NCBI GenBank assembly: GCA_913040765.1
Contig: CAJWIA010000004.1
Span: 1 to 19,914, forward strand
DNA length: 19,914 nucleotides
Source of the DNA: an uncultured Anaerolineales bacterium
Lineage (GTDB): Bacteria > Chloroflexota > Anaerolineae > Anaerolineales > UBA11657
Direction of reading: 5' to 3'
Part shown: positions 1 to 8,240 of the stretch, piece after piece
How the letters are laid out: each line of letters begins with the position of its first letter
Position numbering within the stretch: the first letter of the stretch is position 1
Notes under the pieces: generated by a model
The model's database searches: none
What the model was told of the DNA's origin: nothing
What the model saw: the letters and a program-made list of their open reading frames with translations, nothing else
Translations under genes and position numbers: made by a program

Positions 1-6
1 GATCAT

Positions 7-1800
7 ATGACATATAGTGAATTTACATTAAAGGATCAGATAAAAACCGATACGACTTCATCCTTAAGTTGGATGATGTCACATTCTAAACGTCACATCT
101 GGTCAGTTATTGGCATGATTATCCCATCATTTGCTAATGCTGCTCTTGCAGCATGGGTACCTGTTCTGATTGGAGCAGCTTTTGATGTTTTTGTCAGTAC
201 GCAGCCGAAACCTGATTATGAGCATCTTCTGTGGTCTTCAACCACGGTCGTGTTGACTCAGATAGCCCGAGCGGTTGGAATTCTCATGCGTAATATCTCA
301 GCCGAGATAATAGGGCAGCGTATGGAGCGTGATACGCGCGATGAATTATATTCAAGCTTGATAGGAAAGAGTATGACATTTCACGATATGTATGCAGTGG
401 GTGATGTAATGGCACGTGCAACCAACGATGTGAGAGAGATTAATCTCATGTTTAACCCTGGGCTAAATTTGGTTATTGGTTCAGCCAGCTTCCTGATAAT
501 GCCGGCAATGTTTGCTGTCTCTATACATGCGGAGCTAATGATAGTACCGCTTGCGTTTTTGGTATTGTATGTAATCGCATTATGGCAGTACTTAGCCGAA
601 CTAAAACCTATTTCAGAGAGAGTAAGACGAACATTTGGAGGACTTAATGCTCATCTTGTGCAAGTGATAGATGGAGTAGAGACAGTCAAAGGAGCTGCGC
701 AAGAAGAGTACGAGACTAAGAGGTTCCTTGAAAGAGCAAAAGAATACCGAGATGCTTTTGTTGATCAAGGTTGTGTAGAAGCGCGTTTCATACCATTACT
801 ACTAATGGGTTTAGCGAATGCATTTGGATTTTGGCATGCGGTTACTTTGTTTAGATCGGGTGCTATCTCTGTTGGTAATGTGGTGGCATTCATGGGACTA
901 CTGTCTTTGTTCGGGTTCCCAGTATTCACATCCTTATTCTCTTATTCTCAGGTAGCCCTAGGTCTAGCGGGAGCACGGCGTATGTTGGAACTGATTACAG
1001 GTGAAACTAAACTTGATGAGAATGTGACTGGTCATGAAGGTGTAGTAAGTGGTGCTGTGAGATTCAAAAATGTTTCATTTGGATACACATCAGACAACAA
1101 TGTACTAAACAATGTTTCGTTTAGCACTTCTCCTGGTCAGACTATCGCACTTGTTGGTCAAACCGGCTCTGGTAAGTCGACTTTGGTTAAATTGATAAAC
1201 CGGATTTATGATGTGCAAAATGGTAGCGTCACAATTGATGACATAGATGTACGTGATTGGAATCTATCTTCATTGAGAAAGCAAATTTCTATCATTGAGC
1301 AGGATCTGTTCTTGTTTTCACGTAGTATTGCAGAAAATATAGCTTTCGGGCTACCTAGTGCGACCCAAACGCAGATTGAGACAGCGGCTCACGCAGCTCA
1401 GGCGCACGATTTCATTATGGATTTTCAGAAAGGATATAAAACTATCATAGGTGAACGTGGAACTAAACTGTCTGGGGGACAGCGTCAGCGTCTGGCTTTA
1501 GCTCGTGCATTTCTCACTGATCCAAGTATTCTAATTTTGGATGATTCTACTAGTGCGATTGATAGTGCGACTGAAGATCTAATTCAAAGTGCGATTCGTG
1601 AGGCATCTAAGGGTCGTACGACATTCTTGATTACACATCGCCTGTCCCAAATTCGCTGGGCTGATCTTATTGTGGTTCTTAGGCAGGGTGAAGTGACAGA
1701 TGTTGGAGATCATAATTATTTGATGGCAAATTCGCTTGCATATAAGCGTATCTTCTCTCACTATATGGGCGAGCAAGATTTGTCAGGGCAGGGCAATTGA
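7..1800 (+). CDS. ABC exporter half-transporter, subunit A (degenerate ATP site)
   Basis: This is a membrane-spanning ABC half-transporter of the exporter (MsbA/LmrCD/TM287-288) class; the substrate is unknown. The N-terminal half is hydrophobic and should form the usual six helices, followed by a nucleotide-binding domain from about residue 350. Seen in the sequence: Walker A GQTGSGKST (384-392), signature LSGGQ (488-492), Walker B aspartate D512 and H-loop H544. The residue after the Walker B aspartate is D513 where catalytic glutamate is expected, the mark of the non-hydrolysing subunit in heterodimeric exporters. Its stop is one base before the start of the partner gene, so the two are almost certainly co-translated. 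The ATG lies 6 bases from the window edge and the frame is open upstream, so no ribosome binding site can be checked and the true start could lie outside. The 597-residue length is normal for the family. Confidence 0.9.
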   Translation: MTYSEFTLKDQIKTDTTSSLSWMMSHSKRHIWSVIGMIIPSFANAALAAWVPVLIGAAFDVFVSTQPKPDYEHLLWSSTTVVLTQIARAVGILMRNISAEIIGQRMERDTRDELYSSLIGKSMTFHDMYAVGDVMARATNDVREINLMFNPGLNLVIGSASFLIMPAMFAVSIHAELMIVPLAFLVLYVIALWQYLAELKPISERVRRTFGGLNAHLVQVIDGVETVKGAAQEEYETKRFLERAKEYRDAFVDQGCVEARFIPLLLMGLANAFGFWHAVTLFRSGAISVGNVVAFMGLLSLFGFPVFTSLFSYSQVALGLAGARRMLELITGETKLDENVTGHEGVVSGAVRFKNVSFGYTSDNNVLNNVSFSTSPGQTIALVGQTGSGKSTLVKLINRIYDVQNGSVTIDDIDVRDWNLSSLRKQISIIEQDLFLFSRSIAENIAFGLPSATQTQIETAAHAAQAHDFIMDFQKGYKTIIGERGTKLSGGQRQRLALARAFLTDPSILILDDSTSAIDSATEDLIQSAIREASKGRTTFLITHRLSQIRWADLIVVLRQGEVTDVGDHNYLMANSLAYKRIFSHYMGEQDLSGQGN

Positions 1801-1801
1801 A

Positions 1802-3610
1802 ATGTCATCTGTTTTTGGTGGGTTAGCTACTGATTCCTATGATCGTCACTATAGTGATAGTGACTTAATTCGTAGAATCTGGCATTACGTTCAGCCTCAC
1901 AAAGCTAGATTAGCAACAGTTGTAATATCTTTGATATTGCTTTCTCTGCTAAGCGCGGCTTTTCCTGTGCTAGTAGCACAAGGAGTTGACCAGATAGCAT
2001 CTGGTGGTGGGCAAGCTGTGCTGATTCGATTGATAGCAATCATTATGACCATAGGTGTAGTGGTGTGGGTATTGAACTACATACGTTTTAGAGGTTTTAC
2101 TACACTGATCGGTGATGTCGTGTTGGAGATGCGCAGCAATGCCTTTAAAGCAGCGGTATTTCATGACCTTGCATTTTATGACGAACATATCTCCGGCAAG
2201 GTTATTAGTCGGGTGACTTCTGACACCCATGAGTTTGGTCAAACCATGCGACTGGTGGGAGACATTCTTAACCAACTAGCAGTAGTGCTGGTACTCCTAG
2301 TTGTGTTGTTTAGAATAGAGTGGCGTTTGGCATGTTTACAGTTGGTACTTTCCCCTCTGTTATTTTATTTAGTCAAAGGATGGAGAAAGATTGCGCGTAA
2401 GGTTACTAGACAAGGAACTAGAGCTATGGCCAACGTGAATTCAGCCATTCAGGAGGCCATCACAGGCATTAGTGTTGCGAAGAATTTTCGCCAGGAAGGG
2501 TCCATATATGGAGAATTCTCTGCAGTAAATGCAGAATCATATAGGATCAACTTTCGGAGAGGATTAGTACTTTCAACTGTATTTCCAGTGTTACATGGTC
2601 TTGTGGGTATAGGCGTAGCGTTAATGTTGTATGCAGGTGGCCGTGCTGCTGGTATAGGTCTAATTTCGGCTGGAGCCTGGTATCTTTTCGTATCAACTGT
2701 AGATCGTTTCTGGTTTCCTATCATGCAGCTAGCAGCCTTTTGGAGTCAGTTTCAAGGTGGATTGGCTGCATCCGAACGGGTGTTTGCTCTGATTGACGCA
2801 GAACCTATGGTATTACAAACTGAGAGTGCTGGGTCTACTCTTATCCCTGGAGATATTACATTCGAAAAAGTTGACTTTCATTATGAAAAAAATGAGCAAG
2901 TGCTTAACGAGTTTAGCCTGGAAATTTCTGCTGGCCAGAGCGTTGCTCTTGTTGGACATACTGGAGCCGGGAAATCATCATTGGTCAAATTACTGGCAAG
3001 ATTCTACGAATTTCAGAGTGGACTCATATGTGTTGGTGGCAGAGATATCCGCACCTTTGATCTGCAAGATTATCGACGGCAAATCGGTATAGTGTCGCAG
3101 TCTCCATTTCTGTTCTCCGGAAGTTTGGCTGATAATGTGCGCTATGCTTGTCCAGAAGCTAGTGATAGTGACATCTTGGAAGTGGCTCACAGTATTGGTG
3201 ATGGAGAATGGCTCTATGCACTTCCGGATGGTATAAAGACTGATGTAGGTGAGCGCGGCTCTCGATTATCTTTAGGACAGCGGCAGCTTGTGGCTTTGAA
3301 TAGAGTTCTACTCCAAGACCCGATCCTGTTTTTGCTTGATGAAGCTACAGCAAGTGTTGACCCTTTCACTGAATCTCAGATTCAGGAAGCTCTTGATTTA
3401 ATAGTCAAGAACCGCACCAGTATTTTGATTGCGCATAGATTATCTACAGTACGTTCAGCTGATGTAATTATTGTAATGCGTCGAGGTGAAATCATAGAAC
3501 GAGGCAATCATAGTGCGTTAATGGATTCTTCTGGACACTATGCTGATTTATATAATACTTACTTCCGACACCAGTCGCTTGAGTATATCGAGGCTATTGG
3601 CAGAGATTAG
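1802..3610 (+). CDS. ABC exporter half-transporter, subunit B (catalytic partner)
   Basis: This is the second half-transporter of the pair, 602 residues from the ATG at 1802. The frame is open further upstream to 1736, but that extension lies inside the preceding gene. The start at 1802 follows the partner's stop by one base, with a purine-rich AGGGCAGGG stretch a few bases earlier as the likely ribosome binding site. The first half is a six-helix membrane domain. The second half is an ATPase with Walker A GHTGAGKSS (385-393), signature LSLGQ (489-493, a deviation from LSGGQ), Walker B ending in D513-E514 with the catalytic glutamate present, and H545 in the H-loop. The altered signature faces the degenerate ATP site of subunit A, as in known heterodimeric exporters. 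Drug, lipid or peptide export are all possible; nothing in the neighbourhood decides between them. Confidence 0.9.
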   Translation: MSSVFGGLATDSYDRHYSDSDLIRRIWHYVQPHKARLATVVISLILLSLLSAAFPVLVAQGVDQIASGGGQAVLIRLIAIIMTIGVVVWVLNYIRFRGFTTLIGDVVLEMRSNAFKAAVFHDLAFYDEHISGKVISRVTSDTHEFGQTMRLVGDILNQLAVVLVLLVVLFRIEWRLACLQLVLSPLLFYLVKGWRKIARKVTRQGTRAMANVNSAIQEAITGISVAKNFRQEGSIYGEFSAVNAESYRINFRRGLVLSTVFPVLHGLVGIGVALMLYAGGRAAGIGLISAGAWYLFVSTVDRFWFPIMQLAAFWSQFQGGLAASERVFALIDAEPMVLQTESAGSTLIPGDITFEKVDFHYEKNEQVLNEFSLEISAGQSVALVGHTGAGKSSLVKLLARFYEFQSGLICVGGRDIRTFDLQDYRRQIGIVSQSPFLFSGSLADNVRYACPEASDSDILEVAHSIGDGEWLYALPDGIKTDVGERGSRLSLGQRQLVALNRVLLQDPILFLLDEATASVDPFTESQIQEALDLIVKNRTSILIAHRLSTVRSADVIIVMRRGEIIERGNHSALMDSSGHYADLYNTYFRHQSLEYIEAIGRD

Positions 3611-3639
3611 TGTCAGCAGGTCTAATTAGAAGATAAGTC

Positions 3640-4680
3640 CTATTTCCCGGTCTGGACCTTAAGGATGCCGAGCAAATCTTCTAATAATGCGTACCCAGTT
3701 TCAACACGACCTGCTCCAGGGCCAATCAACGTTACATCTCCCAACAATTCTGTAGTGTATGTAATAGCATTGGTGGCACCACTAACTGAGTATAGAGGAT
3801 GATTATGCGGCAGTAATTCTGGTTGGACACTTGCTTCACATCCATTATCTGTTTTATCCAGTACACCGATAAGTTTCCAGCGTTTCTTTTCTTTTGATGC
3901 AGCGTTGATATCTTTTTCTGTTATGTGTGTGATACCTGTGCAGGATACATCTTGCATTCTTAGCGGTACATTCATTAGTAGGTTTGCCAAGATTACTATT
4001 TTTCCAGCGGCATCATGGCCTTTTACATCCCCATCTGGATTGGCTTCAGCATAACCAAGACCTTGTGCTTGAAGTAATGCTTCGCTGTAGCTCATGCCAG
4101 TTTCCATTTGAGTAAGAATATAATTTGTCGTGCCGTTAAGTATGCCTTCTACTTTAGTGATTCCAGCTCCTTGCATAATATCCATACCGACACGTAGAAC
4201 AGGAGTGCCACTCATTACCGTGCCTTCCACTCCAATTTCTACATTGTGTTTGTGTGCTAGATCAATTAATTCTGGGAAATATAATGCTATTGGACCCTTG
4301 TTAGTGGTTACCACATGTTTTCCAGACTGGAGAGCTGCCCGAGTGTGTGTCAGCGCTGGTTCTCCAGTTTCTAAATCAGTATAGCTAATTTCTATTACGA
4401 TGTCTGCGTTGCTATCTTGTATAGTCTGCAGAGAATCCCATCCCTGATTCGGAGCCGTGACTCCTTCGAGATTGTTAGTATTATCTATTGAATCTAACAG
4501 TTCGGATATGGATAACCCATCAGGATCATAGCAGCTACCTTTGTGCATATCACTAATTGCTACAACGACAAATTTTGTATCAAATCGCTCTTCCAGCCAG
4601 GAGCTACGGTCAAGCAGAATTTTTGCAAGACCTTGACCGACGTTTCCAAAGCCTATTAGTGCTAGTCTGTAAGTGTTCAT
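3640..4680 (-). CDS. hom: Homoserine dehydrogenase, short form without ACT domain
   Basis: It reduces aspartate semialdehyde to homoserine with NAD(P)H, the branch step to threonine and methionine, in the cytoplasm. The N-terminus holds the Rossmann nucleotide motif GFGNVG (10-15). A conserved TTNKGP stretch (125-130) and the family core GILNGTTNYIL (179-189) follow. The DVKGHDAAGK block (218-227) supplies the aspartate and lysine, here D223 and K227, that act in catalysis in characterised members. The C-terminal GPGAG (320-324) closes the fold. At 346 residues it lacks the C-terminal ACT domain seen in forms of about 430 residues, so ACT-mediated threonine feedback inhibition is not expected. 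The gene converges on the ABC exporter with only 29 bases between the two stops and no obvious terminator there. The ribosome binding site before the ATG is weak. Confidence 0.92.
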   Translation of the reverse strand: MNTYRLALIGFGNVGQGLAKILLDRSSWLEERFDTKFVVVAISDMHKGSCYDPDGLSISELLDSIDNTNNLEGVTAPNQGWDSLQTIQDSNADIVIEISYTDLETGEPALTHTRAALQSGKHVVTTNKGPIALYFPELIDLAHKHNVEIGVEGTVMSGTPVLRVGMDIMQGAGITKVEGILNGTTNYILTQMETGMSYSEALLQAQGLGYAEANPDGDVKGHDAAGKIVILANLLMNVPLRMQDVSCTGITHITEKDINAASKEKKRWKLIGVLDKTDNGCEASVQPELLPHNHPLYSVSGATNAITYTTELLGDVTLIGPGAGRVETGYALLEDLLGILKVQTGK

Positions 4681-4764
4681 AATATTTGCTCTACGTTGTT
4701 TTTACTAGAATTAGATCGAGATATTTGTTATATGCATTAAATTGATATGGGCAAACACTAGAAC

Positions 4765-5085
4765 TTATTCACTCTGAAAACCAAGCTGGTCAACTTCTGG
4801 TTTAGGGAAGTCAAAGCCTTCTAAATCAGGAAAATGAACCACTGTTTCTATCGCTGTCCAAGGAATTAACGCGCACGCGTCTGCTGTAATCTCGTCTTGT
4901 GGTCCTGATTCTGAGTGCGCAAGTTGAGGTAGATTATAATCTGGCAATTCTACCCACAAGCCTATGCTATCATATCCCTTCAGACGCACATAAATTTTTT
5001 TGTCCCTAACACCAAGACCTTTGAGTGGCTGCCCATCTCGCTGTACAAGTAAAACAATGTCATCAATAGCATTATCTATATTCAT
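4765..5085 (-). CDS. Unrecognised small acidic protein, 106 residues
   Basis: I do not recognise this protein. A clear GAGAGGA ribosome binding site lies about 8 bases before the ATG, which supports a real gene. There is no signal peptide or membrane helix. The first two thirds look beta-rich, with a GYDSIGLWVELP stretch (about 37-48) and then a LIPWTAIETVVHFPD stretch (about 73-87). This pattern of a glycine/hydrophobic strand followed by an IPW-x-x-I strand recalls small SH3-like or Sm-like barrels, but that is inference only. The C-terminus is rich in Asp, Glu, Pro and Phe. The gene is divergent from the phoB-like gene (197 bases between the starts) and lies 84 bases upstream of the homoserine dehydrogenase on the same strand, so they might share a transcript. 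Confidence 0.65.
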   Translation of the reverse strand: MNIDNAIDDIVLLVQRDGQPLKGLGVRDKKIYVRLKGYDSIGLWVELPDYNLPQLAHSESGPQDEITADACALIPWTAIETVVHFPDLEGFDFPKPEVDQLGFQSE

Positions 5086-5151
5086 ACTAAGTTCCTCTCT
5101 ATAATATACAAGACTTTTTAATCGTTCATGCTCATGATAATATACACCAAT

Positions 5152-5179
5152 TTGTTTGACAGTAAGTTATGACTATAGA
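5152..5179 (+). promoter_or_regulatory. Candidate promoter for the phoB-phoR pair
   Basis: A TTGTTT element (5152-5157), 16 bases and TATAGA (5174-5179) form a plausible sigma-A-type promoter. An exact TTGACA lies at 5156-5161, overlapping it, but has no good -10 at 16-18 bases. This would give a 5' leader of about 95 bases before the phoB start at 5283. The assignment is by eye only. Confidence 0.35.
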
Positions 5180-5282
5180 ATTTATGTTGTGCAGAATTGA
5201 TCGTCAAACTATCCATAAACATCTAGGTTGCGGTATCATGTACTTCTCATGAACATACATATAGTCACCAGGACAGTTTGAG

Positions 5283-5963
5283 ATGCCTACAATATTAATA
5301 GTGGAAGACGATGACACGGTGCGTGAAGTATTGTCGGCAGGATTAGAGTCTGAGGGATATGAAGTAATCCTAGCTGACAATGGACTTGATTGTTTGAAAC
5401 AGGCAAAAGAAGAGGGTCCTGACCTAATATTGTTAGATTTGATGCTTCCGGAAATGGATGGTCTTTCTGTATGTCGTGCGCTGCGGCGTAATTCCGATGT
5501 GCCGATAATTATGCTTACAGCTCGCGGTACGGAGATGGACAAAATTGTTGGGCTTGAAACAGGTGCTGACGATTATGTGGTCAAACCATTTAGTCTAGGA
5601 GAATTACTAGCGCGTATTAGATCACTTTTACGACGTATTAGGAATGACAAGCAAGAAACTCAAATGCAATTGACCTCAGGCAATATCAGTCTTGATCTTA
5701 CGTCTCGTCGTGTATCCAAAGATGATGCGGAGGTACATCTGACACAAAAGGAATTCAACTTGCTAGCTGAACTTATGAGGAATAAAGGAGCTGTTTTATC
5801 ACGCGATTTGTTGTTGGAAAAAGTGTGGGGTTACATCTATGTTGGTAATACACATACTGTTGACGTACATATACGCTGGTTAAGAGAGAAAATAGAGGTT
5901 GATCCATCTAAGCCCGTCCGAATAGTAACAGTGCGTGGTGTGGGATATCGGTTTGAGGAATGA
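5283..5963 (+). CDS. phoB: PhoB/OmpR-family response regulator
   Basis: This is a two-component response regulator, most likely the activator of the phosphate-starvation regulon because it sits directly before a PhoR-type kinase and the pst operon. Residues 1-115 are a receiver domain with acidic residues E8, D9 and D10, phospho-acceptor D52, switch threonine T79 and conserved K101. Residues about 125-226 form an OmpR/PhoB winged-helix DNA-binding domain ending in the typical TVRGVGYRFEE. The 226-residue length is standard. An AGGA ribosome binding site (5270-5273) is 9 bases before the ATG. The stop overlaps the kinase start by 4 bases, so translation is coupled. A PhoP- or other OmpR-family name would fit the sequence equally well; the Pho role rests on context. 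Confidence 0.92.
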   Translation: MPTILIVEDDDTVREVLSAGLESEGYEVILADNGLDCLKQAKEEGPDLILLDLMLPEMDGLSVCRALRRNSDVPIIMLTARGTEMDKIVGLETGADDYVVKPFSLGELLARIRSLLRRIRNDKQETQMQLTSGNISLDLTSRRVSKDDAEVHLTQKEFNLLAELMRNKGAVLSRDLLLEKVWGYIYVGNTHTVDVHIRWLREKIEVDPSKPVRIVTVRGVGYRFEE

Positions 5964-7114
5964 TGAATAGTTTAGTGCTGCTTATAACAATCTATTTATT
6001 ATTTGTTTTATTATTTATACGCTATTACGTACTATCGAAACGACGTATAGATGCTATGCGACGCCAAGTAAAGGTATTAACTCATGATCTAGAGACAAAA
6101 TCTGAGGTAAAGAAAGTGCAGAGTGCAAGGTGGCAGGCTGCTAGCAGTGTACTGGAAGAAGCTTTGCTTTTCATTGATTCTGAGCTCAATGTGTTATATG
6201 CAAGTCCTATAGCTGTGCAGATTTTCGGTGACATATCGGATTCGGGAGTTAGTATTGTGAGTTATACACACTCTGATGAGTTTGAGTTGGAATGTCGTGG
6301 AGTAGTGTCAGGTGAAACTGACGAAGAATTATATGAATGGCAATCTGAGTTTCAGGATAGTGTTTTCCAGGTACGAGCATTAAGATTCGATTATGGAGCT
6401 GTTCTTGCGTTGTCTGATATTTCTAACTTACATCATTTGGAACAGGCTAGGCGTGATATGTTTGCAAACATATCGCATGAATTGCGCACACCGTTGACTT
6501 CAATTCGTTTGCTTTTGGATATGCTGCTGACCCGAGAACAGTCTGTGGACACCATATCTGCTCTTGAAAAAATGACTACCGAGACTGAGACATTGAAGGA
6601 AATGGCGCAAGAGTTGCTTGACATATCACTGATAGAGTCTGGGCGGTTTGCCATTAAGTTGGACTCCACTACTGCAGCTGCACTGATAATGTTAGCAATT
6701 GAGCGTTTGCAACCTCAGGCTAAATTGAAATCTATACATTTTAGAGTGCTCGAATGTACAGATGTCTCAGTATGGGCTGATGCGGACCAAATACAAAGAG
6801 TCTTAGGCAACATATTTCATAATGCTATCAAGTTCACGCCTCCGGATGGTAGTGTGATTGTTAGTGCAATTGCCGAGGATGAGTACGTGCGAATTGAAAC
6901 ACAGGATTCTGGTCCTGGAATCCATCCAGATGATTTACCACGTATTTTTGAACGTTTTTTTCGTGCAGACCGTACTCGGAAAGGTGCTGGAACTGGACTA
7001 GGTTTAGCAATTGCCAATCATGTTGTACAAGCCCATGGTGGGGAGATATGGGCTGAAAATACGCCTGAGACTGGTGCAATGATTAGCTTTACATTGTTAC
7101 GAGCAGACAAATAA
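5960..7114 (+). CDS. phoR: PhoR-type sensor histidine kinase
   Basis: This is a membrane-bound histidine kinase that should phosphorylate the adjacent regulator. One N-terminal membrane helix (about 4-22) is followed by a basic, coiled-coil-like stretch (about 28-55). A PAS-like domain comes next (about 60-150), then HisKA with H173 in the NISHELRTPL motif. The HATPase_c domain has an N-box (FHNAIKF), a G1 box (DSGPGIHPDD), an F-box (IFERFFRADR) and a G2 box (GTGLGLAIANHVVQAHGG). There is no extracytoplasmic sensing domain, so the signal probably arrives from the Pst transporter and PhoU, or through the PAS domain. Two in-frame ATGs (5960 and 5963) follow GAGGA at 5955-5959. The first overlaps the phoB stop as ATGA; the second gives better spacing. 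The length of 384 residues is normal for a single-helix PhoR. Confidence 0.9.
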   Translation: MMNSLVLLITIYLLFVLLFIRYYVLSKRRIDAMRRQVKVLTHDLETKSEVKKVQSARWQAASSVLEEALLFIDSELNVLYASPIAVQIFGDISDSGVSIVSYTHSDEFELECRGVVSGETDEELYEWQSEFQDSVFQVRALRFDYGAVLALSDISNLHHLEQARRDMFANISHELRTPLTSIRLLLDMLLTREQSVDTISALEKMTTETETLKEMAQELLDISLIESGRFAIKLDSTTAAALIMLAIERLQPQAKLKSIHFRVLECTDVSVWADADQIQRVLGNIFHNAIKFTPPDGSVIVSAIAEDEYVRIETQDSGPGIHPDDLPRIFERFFRADRTRKGAGTGLGLAIANHVVQAHGGEIWAENTPETGAMISFTLLRADK

Positions 7115-7226
7115 CCTCATTTCCTTAATTAGTTTAGAGATACCAAAATTCGCATAAATTGATTCATGCAAACCCAATGTAAAGGGCATTTCTCTAAATT
7201 CACTCGATTAGTTTGATGTAGGAACA

Positions 7227-7264
7227 TTAACAATACTTAACCAAAAATTTATCTACTATTAACC
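7227..7264 (+). promoter_or_regulatory. Candidate Pho-box array upstream of pstS
   Basis: Four related hexamers lie in the same orientation: TTAACA (7227-7232), TTAACC (7237-7242), TTTATC (7248-7253) and TTAACC (7259-7264). Starts are 10, 11 and 11 bases apart, about one helix turn, so all face one side of the DNA. PhoP/PhoB-type regulators of Gram-positive bacteria bind tandem TT(A/C/T)A(C/T)A hexamers at about 11-base spacing. The array ends 31 bases before the pstS -10 box, a normal activator position. Assignment to the regulator at 5283 is inferred from proximity. Confidence 0.55.
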
Positions 7265-7295
7265 CCGAGTCATTTTTTCCATCTCGTAATTAGGG

Positions 7296-7301
7296 TATAG
7301 T
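7296..7301 (+). promoter_or_regulatory. Candidate -10 box of pstS (possibly leaderless)
   Basis: TATAGT at 7296-7301 closely matches a bacterial -10 element. The expected start of transcription, 6-8 bases downstream, coincides with the pstS ATG at 7308, and no Shine-Dalgarno sequence precedes that ATG. No good -35 is seen at 7273-7279 (a T-run), as expected for an activator-dependent promoter. Confidence 0.5.
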
Positions 7302-7307
7302 GTCTAC

Positions 7308-8201
7308 ATGCGAGTGACAGGTCGTCGATACATCATCATTATCTTTGTGATCGGAGCTTTGGCACTAAGTGCATGTGGTGCAGAAATAAGCAGGTCGCAA
7401 AATGCTAATATGGTGGATAGTGTCACTTTGACAAATAAGGGATCCGATACCATTGTCAATTTAGCGTTAGCATGGGCTGAGGCTTACCATGTGACATACC
7501 CAAATATTAGTGTATCTGTAACCGGTGGAGGATCTGGGACAGGTATAGCTGCAATGATAAATGGTACTGTAGACATTGCAAATGCATCTCGAAAGATGAA
7601 GGAAAAAGAAGTTGCTAATGCCAAAGAGAATGGTTTCGTACCAGTGGAATATGTTATAGCGCGCGATGGCATAGCGGTGATAGTAAATCCGCAGAATCCG
7701 ATTAATCGGCTTACATTACAACAATTGTCTGATATTTTTAGTGGCAAAATCACTAATTGGGTAGATGTAGGAGGCGAGAATCGTCCAATTGTTTGTCTAT
7801 CACGTGAAGTTAACTCAGGTACGCATGTGTATTTCCTGGAGTCTGTAGTTCGTATGGGTAATAAGAATGATGAAACTTTCTTTTCTCCAAGTACTTTGCT
7901 GTTACCCTCATCGGAGGGTATAACATCCGAAATATCCCATAATCCGAACGCTATAGGCTATGATGGTCTCGGATATGTGACAGATGCGGTAAAGACCGTC
8001 GCTGTATCTCCAAGCGATGATGGCTTATATATTATACCTACAATCAAAACTGTGATTGACAATACATACCCTATTTCACGTTCACTGTATATGTACTTAC
8101 CAGAAGAAGCGACTGGATATACCAAGGATTATATTGACTGGATTTATAGTGAAGAAGCACAGTCAATTGTCGAGGAACTAGGCTTTGTACCTGTAAATTA
8201 G
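7308..8201 (+). CDS. pstS: Phosphate-binding lipoprotein PstS
   Basis: This is the solute receptor of the high-affinity phosphate importer, which captures phosphate outside the membrane and delivers it to PstC/PstA. The N-terminus has two arginines (R6-R7), a hydrophobic core and a lipobox L20-S-A-C23, so the mature protein should be lipid-anchored at C23. Conserved PBP-like phosphate-binding elements follow: the GSDT stretch, GGGSGTGIAAM and the downstream NASRKM, then SREVNSGTHVYF in the second lobe. Its 297 residues are typical. It is the first gene of the pstSCAB-phoU run, 193 bases after phoR, and the only gene in that run with its own strong promoter signals. No ribosome binding site precedes the ATG. 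Confidence 0.93.
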   Translation: MRVTGRRYIIIIFVIGALALSACGAEISRSQNANMVDSVTLTNKGSDTIVNLALAWAEAYHVTYPNISVSVTGGGSGTGIAAMINGTVDIANASRKMKEKEVANAKENGFVPVEYVIARDGIAVIVNPQNPINRLTLQQLSDIFSGKITNWVDVGGENRPIVCLSREVNSGTHVYFLESVVRMGNKNDETFFSPSTLLLPSSEGITSEISHNPNAIGYDGLGYVTDAVKTVAVSPSDDGLYIIPTIKTVIDNTYPISRSLYMYLPEEATGYTKDYIDWIYSEEAQSIVEELGFVPVN

Positions 8202-8240
8202 AATGTAAGAGTAAAGTGACTGGAACAGATATTAGGAAGA

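Noticed and set aside
1736..1801. Longer N-terminus for exporter subunit B starting at 1736.
   Set aside because: It lies entirely within subunit A coding sequence and does not look like an exporter N-terminus; the ATG at 1802 follows the stop directly.
3611..3639. Bidirectional terminator between the exporter and the homoserine dehydrogenase gene.
   Set aside because: The 29-base gap contains no stable inverted repeat with a T-run.
5155..5175. Pho-box-like direct repeats (TTGACA and TTATGA, 11 bases apart) before phoB.
   Set aside because: Only two poor matches to the hexamer pattern, unlike the array before pstS; not enough to claim a site.
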